Assembly: GCA_040223695.1 (NCBI GenBank)
Contig: JAVKFU010000006.1
Location: forward strand, 58,844 to 122,843
DNA length: 64,000 nt
From: Deltaproteobacteria bacterium
GTDB taxonomy: Bacteria > Desulfobacterota_D > UBA1144 > Nemesobacterales > UBA2774
Direction: 5' to 3'
How positions within the stretch are numbered: the first letter of the stretch is position 1; each line of letters starts with the position of its first letter. This document shows, piece by piece, positions 26,906 through 37,508 of this stretch. The notes under the pieces are model-generated. The model worked only from the letters and a program-made list of their open reading frames with translations. It did not search any database and had not been told where the DNA came from. A program made the position numbers and the translations under genes.

Positions 26906-29900
26906 CTAATAATAGTCCTGAATCGCCTTTACTTCCAGGCCTTCTTTTATGAGGACTTCTATTGCTCCCGTGACAGCGTCTGCGGCCGAGATAGTGGTAA
27001 AGTAGGGTACTCTGTGGATGAGCGCGGTTCTTCTGATCGAATAGGACTGAGCAACTTCAGTTTCCCCGAAAGTGGTGTTAAACACAAGCTGAACATCACC
27101 GTTTTTAATATGGTCCACCACATGGGGACGGCCTTCCTTGACCTTTTTTACCAACGTGCAATTTACCCCGATGCTGTCGAGATAAGCCGCCGTGCCCGCT
27201 GTAGCCATAATCTTGAATCCGAGCTCGCGGAGTTTTTTCGCGAATTCCGGGATCTTCGGTTTATCCTCGTCTTTGACACTTATGAATGCGGTCCCGGAAA
27301 GCGGAATATTGTTGCCGGCTGCGATCTGCGCTTTGGCGAAAGCCATACGGATTTCCGAATCTATACCCATGACTTCGCCCGTTGACTTCATCTCCGGTCC
27401 CAGAATCGTATCGACTCCCTGAAACTTGATGAATGGAAATACGGACTCCTTTACGCATATGTGCCCGGGGACTATCTCTTCCGTAAATCCGAGCTCCTCC
27501 AGTGTCTTTCCTATCATAATTTTGGTTCCGAGCTTGGCAAGAGGCACCCCTATGGCTTTACTTACAAATGGAACCGTGCGGCTCGCCCTGGGGTTGACCT
27601 CAAGTATGTAGACCAGGCCGTCCTTTACGGCAAACTGTATGTTCATCAGCCCCTTCACATCAAGCGCAAGGGCCAGTTCTTTAGTCTGGCGCTTGATCTC
27701 ACTCACGATGGAATCTTCTATGGAATAAGGCGGAAGCACCATGGCGCTGTCACCGGAATGCACTCCCGCTTCCTCGATGTGCTCAAGCAGGCCGCCGACC
27801 ACGACCGTTTTGCCGTCGGATATGGCGTCCACATCAACCTCTTTTGCGTCCTTGAGGAACTTGTCTATCAGAACGGGATGGTTGGGGGAAACCTGTACAG
27901 CCTCTCTTATATACCTTTTGAGGGATTCCTCGGTATATACAATCTCCATAGCGCGCCCTCCCAGGACGTAGGAAGGCCTCACCACAATCGGATAACTAAC
28001 TTTGCGGGCAATATCAAGCGCCTCTTCCTCGCTCCTGGCTATTCCGCTATCCGGCTGTTTCAGCCCCAGTTTCTCGATAAGCCCCCGGAACCTCTCCCTG
28101 TCTTCGGCGAGGTCAATGCTGTCAGGGGAGGTGCCTATGATTCTAACGCCGCGCTCCTCAAGCGGGATAGCGAGCTTGAGGGGGGTCTGACCGCCCAGGT
28201 GAACGATCACCCCTTCGGGGTTCTCCCTCCTTATGATGGAAAGCGTATCCTCCAAGGTGAGCGGCTCAAAATAGAGCCTGTCCGAGGTGTCGTAATCTGT
28301 GCTTACTGTCTCGGGGTTGCAGTTTATCATTATTGCTTCGTAGCCTTCTTCCTTTAGAGAATAGGAGGCATGGACGCAGCAGTAATCAAACTCAATACCC
28401 TGGCCTATCCTGTTCGGTCCCCCTCCCAGAATAACCACCTTACGCTCATCCGTAGGCGGCGCTTCATTCTCGCTTTCAAAAGTCGAGTACAGATAGGGCG
28501 TGTACGCCTCGAACTCCGCAGCGCATGTATCGACCATTTTATAAACGGGTTCGATTTTATCTTCCTGTCTTAATTCCCGGATATTGTCCTCGGAAGCCCC
28601 GATGAGATCGGAGATTCTTATATCGGAAAACCCGTATTCCTTTGCCCGCCTGAGAGCATGGGCGTCAAGGGGCTCTGAAGAGGATTTAAGCTCCTCTTCC
28701 ATCCGAACAATTTGCTCCACATTGCGGAGGAACCATCTGTCGATACGGGTCAGAGTATATATTTCCTCGATATCTATTCCGCGCCTGAAAGCGTCCGCCA
28801 GGTACCAGAGTCTTTCGGAATTAGGCGTCCTGAGCTTTTCCTTTATAAGCACGACATCGCTGCTTTTCGGCTCGAAGCCTGAAGAATCAATTTCGAGCGA
28901 TCTCACGGCCTTCTGCAGGGATTCCTTGAAAGTCCTCCCTATCGCCATTACCTCGCCTACGGATTTCATTTGAGTCGTGAGCGAAAAATCGGTCTGGGGG
29001 AATTTCTCAAAAGTGAATCTGGGTATTTTTACAACGACGTAATCGATGGTGGGCTCAAAGGAGGCCGGCGTATATTTTGTAATGTCGTTAGAAATTTCAT
29101 CGAGCGTGTAGCCGACAGCGAGCTTCGCAGCGATCTTTGCGATGGGGAACCCTGTCGCCTTCGAGGCGAGCGCCGAGCTTCGGGAAACCCTCGGATTCAT
29201 CTCGATTACAACCATGCGCCCGTCCTCGGGGTTAAGCCCGAACTGTATGTTTGAACCGCCCGTATCGACGCCTATCTCCCTGATGATCGCGATAGAGGCA
29301 TCCCTCATCTTCTGATATTCCTTGTCCGTGAGTGTCTGGGAGGGGGCGACCGTTATGCTGTCCCCCGTGTGAACGCCCATCGGGTCGAAGTTCTCAATCG
29401 AGCAGATTATGACCACATTGTCCATACCGTCCCGCATAACTTCAAGCTCATATTCCTTCCATCCGAGCACGGATTCCTCGATTAAAATCTCGGTCACAGG
29501 GCTTAAGTCCAGGCCTGATTTCGCAAACTCGCGAAACTCCTCTCTGTTATACGCGACGCTGCCCCCTGAGCCGCCGAGGGTGAAGGAGGGGCGGATAATA
29601 ACCGGAAATCCTATATCCTCCACAACCTGCCAAGCCTCGTCCATCGAGCGGGCGATGCCGCTTTGGGGGACATCAAGCCCCATCTTCAGCATCGCTTCCT
29701 TGAAGAGCTTCCTGTCTTCCGCCTTTTTTATCGCGGGGAGCCTAGCCCCTATAAGCTCGACACCGTATTTATCGAGCACTCCCGACTCGGCGAGATCCAC
29801 AGCCAAGTTAAGCGCGGTCTGGCCTCCGAGAGTCGGCAGGAGAGCGTCGGGCCTTTCCTTCTCGATTATTTTTTCCACGATTTCAGGAACCAGGGGCTCG

Positions 29901-30097
29901 ATATAGGTCCGGTCGGCAAACGAGGGATCGGTCATTATTGTGGCGGGGTTGCTGTTTACCAGAACAATTTTAAATCCCTCTTCCCTGAGCGCTTTGCAGG
30001 CCTGCGTTCCCGAATAGTCGAACTCGCAGGCCTGACCTATAACTATAGGGCCCGAGCCGATCAACAGTATAGTCTTTATATCTTCTCTTTTCGGCAT
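26906..30097 (-). CDS. carB: Carbamoyl-phosphate synthase large subunit
   Basis: A full-length 1063-residue subunit that makes carbamoyl phosphate from bicarbonate, ammonia (from the small subunit) and two ATP for arginine and pyrimidine synthesis. The two homologous halves are visible: [19 protein letters not shown] at residue ~12 and [19 protein letters not shown] at ~557, each leading an ATP-grasp module ([10 protein letters not shown] and [11 protein letters not shown]). The last ~140 residues are the MGS-like regulatory domain ([15 protein letters not shown]) where UMP or ornithine bind in other species. carA is not adjacent and not in the window. It is in the minus-strand series after the phosphatidyltransferase. 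Confidence 0.97.
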   Translation of the reverse strand: MPKREDIKTILLIGSGPIVIGQACEFDYSGTQACKALREEGFKIVLVNSNPATIMTDPSFADRTYIEPLVPEIVEKIIEKERPDALLPTLGGQTALNLAVDLAESGVLDKYGVELIGARLPAIKKAEDRKLFKEAMLKMGLDVPQSGIARSMDEAWQVVEDIGFPVIIRPSFTLGGSGGSVAYNREEFREFAKSGLDLSPVTEILIEESVLGWKEYELEVMRDGMDNVVIICSIENFDPMGVHTGDSITVAPSQTLTDKEYQKMRDASIAIIREIGVDTGGSNIQFGLNPEDGRMVVIEMNPRVSRSSALASKATGFPIAKIAAKLAVGYTLDEISNDITKYTPASFEPTIDYVVVKIPRFTFEKFPQTDFSLTTQMKSVGEVMAIGRTFKESLQKAVRSLEIDSSGFEPKSSDVVLIKEKLRTPNSERLWYLADAFRRGIDIEEIYTLTRIDRWFLRNVEQIVRMEEELKSSSEPLDAHALRRAKEYGFSDIRISDLIGASEDNIRELRQEDKIEPVYKMVDTCAAEFEAYTPYLYSTFESENEAPPTDERKVVILGGGPNRIGQGIEFDYCCVHASYSLKEEGYEAIMINCNPETVSTDYDTSDRLYFEPLTLEDTLSIIRRENPEGVIVHLGGQTPLKLAIPLEERGVRIIGTSPDSIDLAEDRERFRGLIEKLGLKQPDSGIARSEEEALDIARKVSYPIVVRPSYVLGGRAMEIVYTEESLKRYIREAVQVSPNHPVLIDKFLKDAKEVDVDAISDGKTVVVGGLLEHIEEAGVHSGDSAMVLPPYSIEDSIVSEIKRQTKELALALDVKGLMNIQFAVKDGLVYILEVNPRASRTVPFVSKAIGVPLAKLGTKIMIGKTLEELGFTEEIVPGHICVKESVFPFIKFQGVDTILGPEMKSTGEVMGIDSEIRMAFAKAQIAAGNNIPLSGTAFISVKDEDKPKIPEFAKKLRELGFKIMATAGTAAYLDSIGVNCTLVKKVKEGRPHVVDHIKNGDVQLVFNTTFGETEVAQSYSIRRTALIHRVPYFTTISAADAVTGAIEVLIKEGLEVKAIQDYY

Positions 30098-30344
30098 CGA
30101 TTGATCAGTTTAAACGGTATCAAAGTATTGGTTACGCGATTCGGGGAGCGCAAAAAGTGATATTTTGAGCCGATTGCCCCGAACTAAAAGCCATTGATTT
30201 ATACCTGTGAATTTATAATCTAGCAAATAGAATATACCCCTTCGGATGGGAGAGATAGGATGGTATATACGAGGCGGGACTTCAACGAAAAATGAAAAAT
30301 CTCAATATACAATGCCGGGTTGCCGGGGGGAAAATTACTATATT

Positions 30345-31070
30345 TCAATTCTCGTTTTCGGATTCAATGCTCTTTAAGTCTTCGTCCCTTCTTTTCAGCT
30401 CGCCCATGACGTGAAACATTCTCTCCAGGGCGGTATAGGTTGAGAAAACAAGCATTATCAAGAGCGCAAGCTTGAGCAGGTAGTCCTGAGGAGGGTAACC
30501 GAGCCCTTCGGCGATCAGGTTCCCGAGGAAATTGAAAACAGAGAGGACACCGAGATAAACCACCCTCTCCGTTCTTTGCATCATTCCGACTTCACATTTT
30601 ACGCCCAGCCCCTCGGCCCTCGCCCTTGTATAGCTAACCATCGTTGTGGAAACCAGGATCAGGAAGACAATATAGGAAAATATCGTACCCTGATAAAGGC
30701 TAAGGAGGCCCAGATAGATGAAGGCCTCGGCGAATCTGTCGAGGCAGGAATCGAAGAACGCTCCGTGCTCACTGTTTAAACCCTGAGCACGGGCTACACG
30801 CCCGTCAAAGATATCGAACGTCGACCCTGCGAGAACGAGTATTCCTCCCGCGAAAATCCATCCGAAATGGTAAAAAACTCCCGTAATCGCGCCTACGACG
30901 AGAGTCGAAACCGTAAGCACATTGGGATGGATTTTGATTTTCAGAAGATAATCCTCGATAGGGAGCATAAGCATAAGCCACCACATTTTGATACCGCTCC
31001 CTAAAAGTTTAGTGGATTCGGGGCCTTTCTTGTTTTTGGACCTCTCTCTGATTTCTTCGGGGTGAGTCAT
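30345..31070 (-). CDS. CDP-alcohol phosphatidyltransferase family protein
   Basis: A 241-residue inner-membrane enzyme that moves a phosphatidyl group from CDP-diacylglycerol (or CDP-alcohol) to an alcohol. The full family signature is present: FDIFDGRVAR, then HGAFFDSCLD, giving D-x2-DG-x2-AR-x8-G-x3-D-x3-D. About six membrane segments surround it. The ATG at 31070 is preferred to an upstream frame start because GGAG precedes it at good distance. The sequence before the motif (KMWWLMLMLPIEDYLLKIKIHPN) recalls phosphatidylinositol-phosphate synthase relatives more than PgsA or PssA, but the alcohol acceptor is undecided. Confidence 0.85.
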   Translation of the reverse strand: MTHPEEIRERSKNKKGPESTKLLGSGIKMWWLMLMLPIEDYLLKIKIHPNVLTVSTLVVGAITGVFYHFGWIFAGGILVLAGSTFDIFDGRVARAQGLNSEHGAFFDSCLDRFAEAFIYLGLLSLYQGTIFSYIVFLILVSTTMVSYTRARAEGLGVKCEVGMMQRTERVVYLGVLSVFNFLGNLIAEGLGYPPQDYLLKLALLIMLVFSTYTALERMFHVMGELKRRDEDLKSIESENEN

Positions 31071-31195
31071 GACAATTTCTCCGCTCTCACATGCTAGCCG
31101 AGCCGGCAATAACAATATCAGTTTTAGCACTCCCAGGCAAGATAACCGGAATTTTCATGAAACGGGTAAAAAAAGACCTTGGGAAAACTGGCGGC

Positions 31196-32674
31196 CTAGT
31201 CACTTTCGGCTGTAAAAACAGACTTAACGAGGGGCTCTTTCTCGCGCAAGCTATTACCGTATATACTCGCCTCTTTTCTGGTGCTGAAACTGCCGACCCT
31301 CACCCTGTACCACCTGCCCCTGCCGGGAATATCCGCCGTAACTACGAATACAGGATAACCCTTTAGACCCAGTTTCCGGGCCAGCGTGCGCGCATCCTCC
31401 TCGTTTTTAACTGAAGCGACCTGAACAGTAAAACCGCCCTTGACCCCGGAAAGACTCAGCGTGCCAGGGCCCTTTTCAGGGGCGACAGGCGTAAAGGAAG
31501 CTGCGAGTTGAGCCTGGATAATCAGGCCTTTGGAATCCCTCCCATCGAGCGCCGGAGTATCCTGGCCGCCATTTTTCATGGATTCACGAGATTCGGTAAC
31601 CGCTCCTACAGCTAATTCATCCGATTCGTCTTCGAGCTTAATCGCCGTATCAATTTCCCCGGGCGGAGTCGATTGCTCCTCTTCTGTTATTGAAGCCTGC
31701 CCTGAAGGGACTGCGCTCGCGTGAAACCGGGAGCCCATTTGTCTTGCTATGATAAGTCTTTTCTCGTTATTCTCCGTAACGGACGCTGAAACGGGGGCCG
31801 CGCCGGCCTCATCCACCGTTGACAGGGTCTGCTCGGCCTTGATGCTCTCGAACTCCAGCTTCTGAATCGTACCGGGAGACGGTGCTGTTTCGCTTTTCGC
31901 CGGAGACTCATCCTCTACTATCGATCTTTCACGATCGAGACGGCTTACGGGGACCGCCCCTCCCTCCCCGATTTTTACGACCTGAAGGCACGTAAACGGC
32001 CTTTTAACAACCACCTCGCGCTCCTTTAACACGAGGTCCACTGAGCCGACTATATCTACCGGAGTCTCGAAAACGAGCTTCCGGGGCGATTCGGCAAGGA
32101 CAGGCGGCTTTTTACTCCCGATCCGGAAGTCCGTTGTAGCGAAGTCCCCGTCAAAAGGCCCCCTGATCTCTACGAACCTGCCGGCCTGTCCCACAAGGGG
32201 ACACTGATAGTCAAAGGGGGTGGGCATCCCGCCCCTTCCCGACCCCGGCGCGGAAAGACCGACTGGAATCCTGGAGTTTGAAAGCTCCCTCATGGAGCCG
32301 TCTTTAAGGGCGAATTTAATAGAGCTTCCGGCGGTGTTCCTGGGGATGTCCATCTTGAACGTTTTCTGGCCGACAGGGGCGCTTACATAACTCGTCTCGA
32401 TAATATAGCCGTTCAAGGCCCTTGTATTACTGATTTTTTCCTCGCTCGAGGTCCCCTTGGGAAAAACCCCTATCGAGGCCGATATAGTATCGCCCGCAGC
32501 CATATCGTCTGGTAAATACAGCTTGACCACGCCTTCCTTCAAGTTAAATTCGATTACATGTACACCGTTTAGAGTGTCTGAGGCCGCCGCGCAGAAAGAG
32601 ATAGCGAATATGAAAATAGTTATAAAAGCCGAAAAGAAAGCAACAGTCTGATATTTTTTCTTTTCAATCATCAT
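31196..32674 (-). CDS. Exported protein with C-terminal SPOR domain
   Basis: A 492-residue protein with a signal peptide or anchor (VAFFSAFITIFIFAISFCAA, residues ~10-30). Residues ~35-240 are beta-rich and Cys-poor, in Ig/IPT-like style (GVHVIEFNLKEGVVKLYLPDD; FVEIRGPFDGDFATTDFRI). A long Ser/Glu/Pro linker follows. Residues ~415-490 are a SPOR domain (GGFTVQVASVKNEEDARTLARKL, then YRVRVGSFSTRKEA), which binds denuded peptidoglycan glycan at division sites. It lies 40 bases downstream of a second SPOR gene. The start has two consecutive ATGs. Role in septal or surface remodelling is inferred from the SPOR domain. Confidence 0.8.
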   Translation of the reverse strand: MMIEKKKYQTVAFFSAFITIFIFAISFCAAASDTLNGVHVIEFNLKEGVVKLYLPDDMAAGDTISASIGVFPKGTSSEEKISNTRALNGYIIETSYVSAPVGQKTFKMDIPRNTAGSSIKFALKDGSMRELSNSRIPVGLSAPGSGRGGMPTPFDYQCPLVGQAGRFVEIRGPFDGDFATTDFRIGSKKPPVLAESPRKLVFETPVDIVGSVDLVLKEREVVVKRPFTCLQVVKIGEGGAVPVSRLDRERSIVEDESPAKSETAPSPGTIQKLEFESIKAEQTLSTVDEAGAAPVSASVTENNEKRLIIARQMGSRFHASAVPSGQASITEEEQSTPPGEIDTAIKLEDESDELAVGAVTESRESMKNGGQDTPALDGRDSKGLIIQAQLAASFTPVAPEKGPGTLSLSGVKGGFTVQVASVKNEEDARTLARKLGLKGYPVFVVTADIPGRGRWYRVRVGSFSTRKEASIYGNSLREKEPLVKSVFTAESD

Positions 32675-32713
32675 CCCGGCCTGTTTGTAAAAATTATAAT
32701 CAGCAGAATTCTT

Positions 32714-33457
32714 TTAATTATTCACCGTGATAAAAACCAGATTCACCGCGGGCTCCATAGTTTTCAAACCTTCGCCGTACTTTTTCGCTGTCTCTATATC
32801 GCCGAAAGTTCCGACCCTGACCCTGTACCAGTTTTCGTTATCCGGAGTAGTCATGGCTTTAATGAATACGGGGTAGCCTTTTGATTTAAGCGAGCTTGCA
32901 AGGGAATTTGCCTGCTTCTGATTTTGAAATGATCCTATCTGAACCGTGTACAGGCCTTTGGGGTCAATGGGCGGGAGAGCTACATCGCCGGTACGGCCCT
33001 TTTGCTCAGACTCCGTCCTCTCCCTCTCTCTCTCCCGCCTGATTTCTTCGGTTATCTCGGCAAGACGGGCTTCGGTCTCGGCCTCGGGAGGTGAAACAGC
33101 TTTATCGGGCGGAGCCGCTTCCCGAACATCGGATTTGCCGACCTCGGGCCGGGGTGTCGCCTCAGGGGAAGGGGAAGGTTCGGGCGCTTCTTCCTCGAGT
33201 CCGTTCTCCTTCTCACTATCGGTGTCGCTATCGCTATATGCTATAACAGATTCCGGCTCCGGTTCTTCATCTTCTTCAAAGGGAATCTCGGGCACGGGTT
33301 GTTCCCGCTCCTGAAACTTTGTTGCGATCCGTATTTCTTCTTTCCTGAGCCCCTTGCCCACAAACACACCCAGGCTGAAAACAATTATAAAAAGCACCAT
33401 GAAAGCGATAAACACCTTCACTACCCGGGCCTTATCAGTTCTTGGTCTGTTGCTCAT
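32714..33457 (-). CDS. SPOR-domain cell-division-type membrane protein
   Basis: About 247 residues: a short cytoplasmic N-terminus, one membrane helix (VFIAFMVLFIIVFSLGVFVG, about 15-34), an acidic Pro/Glu/Ser-rich periplasmic linker, and a C-terminal SPOR domain (LYTVQIGSFQNQKQANSLASSL; WYRVRVGTFGDIETAKKYGE). This is the DedD/FtsN-like layout of division proteins. The ATG at 33457 follows the argS stop by two bases with AGAGG upstream; a GTG at 33463 overlapping that stop is an alternative. Gene order argS-SPOR-SPOR places it in the long minus-strand series. Confidence 0.85.
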   Translation of the reverse strand: MSNRPRTDKARVVKVFIAFMVLFIIVFSLGVFVGKGLRKEEIRIATKFQEREQPVPEIPFEEDEEPEPESVIAYSDSDTDSEKENGLEEEAPEPSPSPEATPRPEVGKSDVREAAPPDKAVSPPEAETEARLAEITEEIRRERERERTESEQKGRTGDVALPPIDPKGLYTVQIGSFQNQKQANSLASSLKSKGYPVFIKAMTTPDNENWYRVRVGTFGDIETAKKYGEGLKTMEPAVNLVFITVNN

Positions 33458-33459
33458 AT

Positions 33460-35142
33460 TCACATCCTCTCGGGGGCTGTTATTCCGAGCAGCTTTAGTC
33501 CGTTACTGAGAACGGTCTCCACGCATCTGACCAGAAAAAGCCTTGCCTTGCCGAGATTCCGGTCCTCGCCCACAATCCTGAATTTATTGTAATAGGAATG
33601 AAAGTCGGAAGCTACTTCCTGAAGGAAAAAGGCCAGCTTGTGAGGCGCGAGCGAAAGGGCGCATTCCTCGACTGTCTCGGGATAAAGAAGGAGTTTTTTT
33701 ATGAGTTCTATCTCTTCGGGTTGAGTAAGCAGGTTAATCGAATCAATGGAGTCGAACAGCTCCTCTTTCTTTGCTTTCCGAAAGAGGCTCTTTATCCTGG
33801 CGTAGGCGTATTGAATGTAATAGACCGGATTATCGCTTGATTCCCTCTTCGCAAGATCGAGATCGAAGTCCAGATGGCTTTCAGAGCTCCGCATTAGTAA
33901 AAAGAAACGCATCACGTCGGGGCCCACTTCGTTGACGACATCCCTCATCGTTACATAACTTCCGGCCCTTTTGGACATCGAGACCTCCTCTCCCTTTCTC
34001 ATGAGTCTTACGAACTGTATCAACACTACTTTGAAGCGCTCGTCTTGAAAACCAAGCGCGTTCAGAGCGGCTTTGAGGCGGGCAACATGACCGTGGTGGT
34101 CGGCGCCCCATATATTTATGAGGGATTCAAAACCCCTTTCAAATTTGTCCACATGGTAGGCAATATCCGAAAGGAAGTATGTAGGGCTGCCGTCGCTTTT
34201 TACCAGCACCCAGTCCTGAGAATCCCCGAACCGCGTGGCCATGAACCAGAGCGCTCCGTCCCGCTCCTCAAGAGCTCCTTTTTGACTGAGCATCTCCCTC
34301 GCTTCATCGAGCTTGCTGCCGCTGTCATTTCCATCTGAAAGCCGGTGAATATTATCCCTTTCTCCGTACCACTCATCGAATATTACACCGATACCCTCTA
34401 AATCTTCCTTAATAAATTCGAGCAGTATCTCCCTTCCGAACTCCCTTGAGAATTCACGCGCCTCGGGCTCCGAGCATTCGTTAATAAGGGAGTCGCCCTT
34501 CTCAGACTTGATCTTTGACGCTATCTCCTTAACGTAATCCCCCTTATACCCGTCCTCCGGGATATGCCAATCAAGACCGTGCATCTCGCGGTATCTCGCC
34601 AGAACCGATTCGCCGAGGAGATCCATCTGCCTGCCCGCGTCATTGATGTAGAATTCCCTGCTTACCTCGTAGCCGGACGCGGACAGAATATTCGAAATCG
34701 TATCACCTACGACGGCGTTCCTCGCATGCCCCATGTGAAGATAGCCCGTCGGATTGGCGCTTACGTACTCGACCAGCACCTTCTCGCCCTTTCCGAGACC
34801 GGAGAATCCGTACTTTTCGCCCAGACGGTTTATATCCTCGAGCTTATGAACTATGGCTTCTTCTTTTACGAAGAAATTGATAAACCCGGCGCCCGCTATC
34901 TCGACCTTCTTGAAGAGAGCGTCTTTTTCTCCGGGCAGGTTTTCTATAATAAGCTCCGCGACACGGCGTGGATTCTCGCCCATGCTCTTGGCCAGAACCA
35001 TAGCCGTGTTGACGGAGAAATCGCCGAATTCCCTCCGTTTAGGTATACCGACCTCGATTTCAGACGGGAAATCCTTGATATTTATTTTCTTGCCGAGACT
35101 TTTTACCGATTCACGAACTACCTTTTGAATGTCTTCTTTCAT
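33460..35142 (-). CDS. argS: Arginyl-tRNA synthetase
   Basis: A 560-residue class I aminoacyl-tRNA synthetase that charges tRNA-Arg. The HIGH motif appears as SANPTGYLHMGHARNAVVGD (about 127-146), and the N-terminal Add-1 domain includes FGDFSVNTAMVLAK. The KMSKS equivalent is EEVSMSKRAGSYVTMRD (about 376-392). The C-terminal DALR anticodon domain ends in KLLGITAPERM. Full length. Its stop overlaps or abuts the next gene's start, implying coupling with the SPOR protein. Confidence 0.97.
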   Translation of the reverse strand: MKEDIQKVVRESVKSLGKKINIKDFPSEIEVGIPKRREFGDFSVNTAMVLAKSMGENPRRVAELIIENLPGEKDALFKKVEIAGAGFINFFVKEEAIVHKLEDINRLGEKYGFSGLGKGEKVLVEYVSANPTGYLHMGHARNAVVGDTISNILSASGYEVSREFYINDAGRQMDLLGESVLARYREMHGLDWHIPEDGYKGDYVKEIASKIKSEKGDSLINECSEPEAREFSREFGREILLEFIKEDLEGIGVIFDEWYGERDNIHRLSDGNDSGSKLDEAREMLSQKGALEERDGALWFMATRFGDSQDWVLVKSDGSPTYFLSDIAYHVDKFERGFESLINIWGADHHGHVARLKAALNALGFQDERFKVVLIQFVRLMRKGEEVSMSKRAGSYVTMRDVVNEVGPDVMRFFLLMRSSESHLDFDLDLAKRESSDNPVYYIQYAYARIKSLFRKAKKEELFDSIDSINLLTQPEEIELIKKLLLYPETVEECALSLAPHKLAFFLQEVASDFHSYYNKFRIVGEDRNLGKARLFLVRCVETVLSNGLKLLGITAPERM

Positions 35143-35234
35143 AATTTTATAAGGAAATTACACCACATATTGTCGGGAGTTACAAGAAACCCGGTTCCCC
35201 CATGCAGCCATACCCACGGGATAAAAACCATAAG

Positions 35235-35861
35235 CTAGAATTCGGGAATTGATTCGACGGGAGAAAGGTGAGAAACGTCGTTGAGGACATCAACCCGTAT
35301 ATTGCCATTTTTTGAAACTATTATATTTTTGCATGCCGCCTGGAGGTTAAAGTTACGAAACCCTTTGAGCCCAACTCCCGTGATCTTGCACAGGAGTAAA
35401 GTAATAGTAAGGTTGTGGCTAACGACGACGACGGTTTCGCCGGCGTGCCGCCTGTGCACCTTCTCGAAGGCCTTCCAGGCCCTCTGCTCGACCTGAAGAA
35501 GCGACTCCCCGTCGGGGAGTATCAGGGTCTCGGGACTCTCTCTCCACTCCTTGAGCACATGGGCATATCTCTCCCTTATCTCGGAGAACATGAGGCCTTC
35601 GAGCTCCCCCTGGTTCATTTCCCTCAGGTCCTCGTCAATAGTTACGCAAATACCGTGATGCCTCGCAATCTCTCGCGCGGTTTCAAGCGCCCTCAGGAGA
35701 TTGCTCGAATAGACGGCAGCTATATCGTGATTTTTAAGTGACTCGCCCAGCTCCCTTACCTGCTTCCTGCCGTTATCATTAAGCTCTATGTCCGCTATAC
35801 CCTGACACCTGCCTGTCCTGTTCCAGTCCGTCTCTCCGTGCCGCACGAGAATCAAATTCAT
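35235..35861 (-). CDS. Histidine phosphatase family protein (phosphoglycerate-mutase type)
   Basis: A 208-residue cytosolic phosphatase. The catalytic motif LVRHGETDWN is at residues ~6-15, with the second Arg in SNLLRALETA, acidic residue in LREMNQGELEGL and second His in VVVVSHNLTITLL. The TTG-initiated longer frame is rejected because GGAG lies eight bases before the ATG at 35861. The WNRTGRCQG opening resembles alpha-ribazole phosphatase (CobC) and broad-specificity phosphatases; it is not a glycolytic mutase by length. It sits between tolA and argS in the same direction. Confidence 0.88.
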   Translation of the reverse strand: MNLILVRHGETDWNRTGRCQGIADIELNDNGRKQVRELGESLKNHDIAAVYSSNLLRALETAREIARHHGICVTIDEDLREMNQGELEGLMFSEIRERYAHVLKEWRESPETLILPDGESLLQVEQRAWKAFEKVHRRHAGETVVVVSHNLTITLLLCKITGVGLKGFRNFNLQAACKNIIVSKNGNIRVDVLNDVSHLSPVESIPEF

Positions 35862-35919
35862 TCGCAAATCTCCAGATCAAAGTTCATAAACGTCATAACA
35901 GAAACTAAATGAAAATCGA

Positions 35920-37053
35920 TTAAAAGGGCTCGTTCCTGAAAGGAACCAGGACTCCCTTGTTTTTAGCCTCATCCGCGAATTCAGACGGAGGTGCAGGAAG
36001 CGGGGCCGATTTATAGATGGCATCAACACAAAATTGATCAAAAGCGGAATTGCCGGAGGACTTGTTTACCCTCACATCATATACCTTGCCCCTCTCGTCC
36101 ACCTTGAAAAATATAAGAGAGACGAGGCTGCCGTCTGTCGGTACGCCCGGGGGGATTCTCCAGTTACGGCTTATCCTCTGATGCACCTTGTTTGTATATA
36201 ACTGAATCAATACGGGATTTGTCGACGAGCCGCCGCCCGAGCTCCCCCCCGACTCCCCGGGACCCTCGCCGGGGCTTTCCGGCATATCCATGCTGTCGGC
36301 CATGGCGAGCCTTCGCTCCTCGCCTATTTCCTCCTGCTCGATTCGTGGGCCTTCGTCGCCGCCTTTCTTCAAATTCTCGAGCACCTTTTGCCTCTGAATG
36401 TCCTGCAGCACCCTTTTCTTTTCGCCCTCCAGATTCTTTTTTTGAGCAACCTCTTTCTTCTCCTGTGCGGGCTTCTCTGTAGGTTCGGGCTTCTTAGCGA
36501 CCTCTTTTTTCTTTTCCGGTTCTGGCTTTTCCTCTTTCTTTTCAGTCTCAAGCGGAATTACTTCTTTTTTCTCAGGCTCTTTCTCAGCTACCTTCGGCTT
36601 CTCCTCAACTTCAGGTTCTTTTTTCGGCTCTTCTTTCTCAGGTTCTTCCTTTTTCGGCTCTTCCTTTTTTACCTCAACCTTTTTCTCTTCCTCTTTTTCC
36701 GGTTCTTTAGGAGGGTCCTTTTTTACAGGCTCGGGAGGGGGGGCTTTGACCTGTTCTTTCTTTTCCACTTTTTCGGGCTCTGGCTCTTCCGGCTCCGTTT
36801 TTTCAGGTTTCGCCTCTTTCAGCTGCTCCGGGGGGGTTCCGGCCTGAGGCGGTTTTTCCCTCTTCTCGCCTCCGGACCCGCCGGGCAGCCCGGAGAGTGA
36901 AACCTCAATAGGGCCGTTTGAGTTACTAAGGTTGGATTTCCCGCTGAATCCCCAAAAGAGGACTAATATAAGGACTGTCGCATGGAGCGTTATTGAAAAA
37001 AACATTCCCCAAAATGACGACTCTTTCGAACTGTCTTTATTCACAGGCTTCAT
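35920..37053 (-). CDS. tolA: TolA/TonB-type energy-transducing protein
   Basis: A 377-residue protein with one N-terminal inner-membrane helix (MFFSITLHATVLILVLFWGF, residues ~17-36; the SHLS-like His is present), then a ~200-residue periplasmic arm made almost wholly of Lys, Glu and Pro (36,360-36,900), and a C-terminal TonB/TolA-like domain (residues ~285-377) with NKVHQRISRNWRIPPG and VRVNKSSGNSAFDQFCVDAI. It follows tolQ and tolR closely, so it should complete the trimer that uses proton motive force to draw the outer membrane inward at division. TolB and Pal genes are not next to it or in this window. Confidence 0.87.
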   Translation of the reverse strand: MKPVNKDSSKESSFWGMFFSITLHATVLILVLFWGFSGKSNLSNSNGPIEVSLSGLPGGSGGEKREKPPQAGTPPEQLKEAKPEKTEPEEPEPEKVEKKEQVKAPPPEPVKKDPPKEPEKEEEKKVEVKKEEPKKEEPEKEEPKKEPEVEEKPKVAEKEPEKKEVIPLETEKKEEKPEPEKKKEVAKKPEPTEKPAQEKKEVAQKKNLEGEKKRVLQDIQRQKVLENLKKGGDEGPRIEQEEIGEERRLAMADSMDMPESPGEGPGESGGSSGGGSSTNPVLIQLYTNKVHQRISRNWRIPPGVPTDGSLVSLIFFKVDERGKVYDVRVNKSSGNSAFDQFCVDAIYKSAPLPAPPSEFADEAKNKGVLVPFRNEPF

Positions 37054-37069
37054 TTCCCCTGACCTCTGA

Positions 37070-37504
37070 TTACTGTTTCGGTACAGGCTCCGTTATGAGC
37101 CCGAGCTTGTTTACTCCTGCGTTTCTTATCTCCGACATTACTTCCATAACCGTGCCGTAAGAAACGCTGGAATCGGCCCTGAGAAAAACCTCTTCATTCC
37201 TTATATCACGGCCTCTGTCGGAAACGAGTTTTCTGATCTCGATTCTGAGCTCATCAGGCGTATACCGCTCTTTTTCTATAAAAATTTCACCGGCCTCGTT
37301 AAGAGTAACAACGACCTTCCTCTCACGGTCAATGGAGGGCATCGGTTTTGACTCCGTCTTGGGCAGGTTTACGTCCACGCCCTGATAAAGAATCGGGGTC
37401 GTAACCATGAATATCACAAGGAGAACAAGCATCACATCGACAAACGGAGTGACGTTTATCTCCGACATTACAGAGCGACCTTCTTTATTGGTCTGCATTC
37501 CCAT
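37070..37504 (-). CDS. tolR: TolR, biopolymer transport protein of the ExbD/TolR family
   Basis: A 144-residue inner-membrane protein of the Tol proton-channel complex. After a short cytoplasmic tail comes SEINVTPFVDVMLVLLVIFMV, one membrane helix in which Asp23 is the proton-carrying residue known from TolR and ExbD. The rest is the periplasmic dimer domain with FLRADSSVSYGTVMEVMSEIR. It lies 4 bases after tolQ and 16 bases before tolA in an operon. TolR rather than ExbD is chosen because tolA follows. Confidence 0.94.
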   Translation of the reverse strand: MGMQTNKEGRSVMSEINVTPFVDVMLVLLVIFMVTTPILYQGVDVNLPKTESKPMPSIDRERKVVVTLNEAGEIFIEKERYTPDELRIEIRKLVSDRGRDIRNEEVFLRADSSVSYGTVMEVMSEIRNAGVNKLGLITEPVPKQ

Positions 37505-37508
37505 TTGT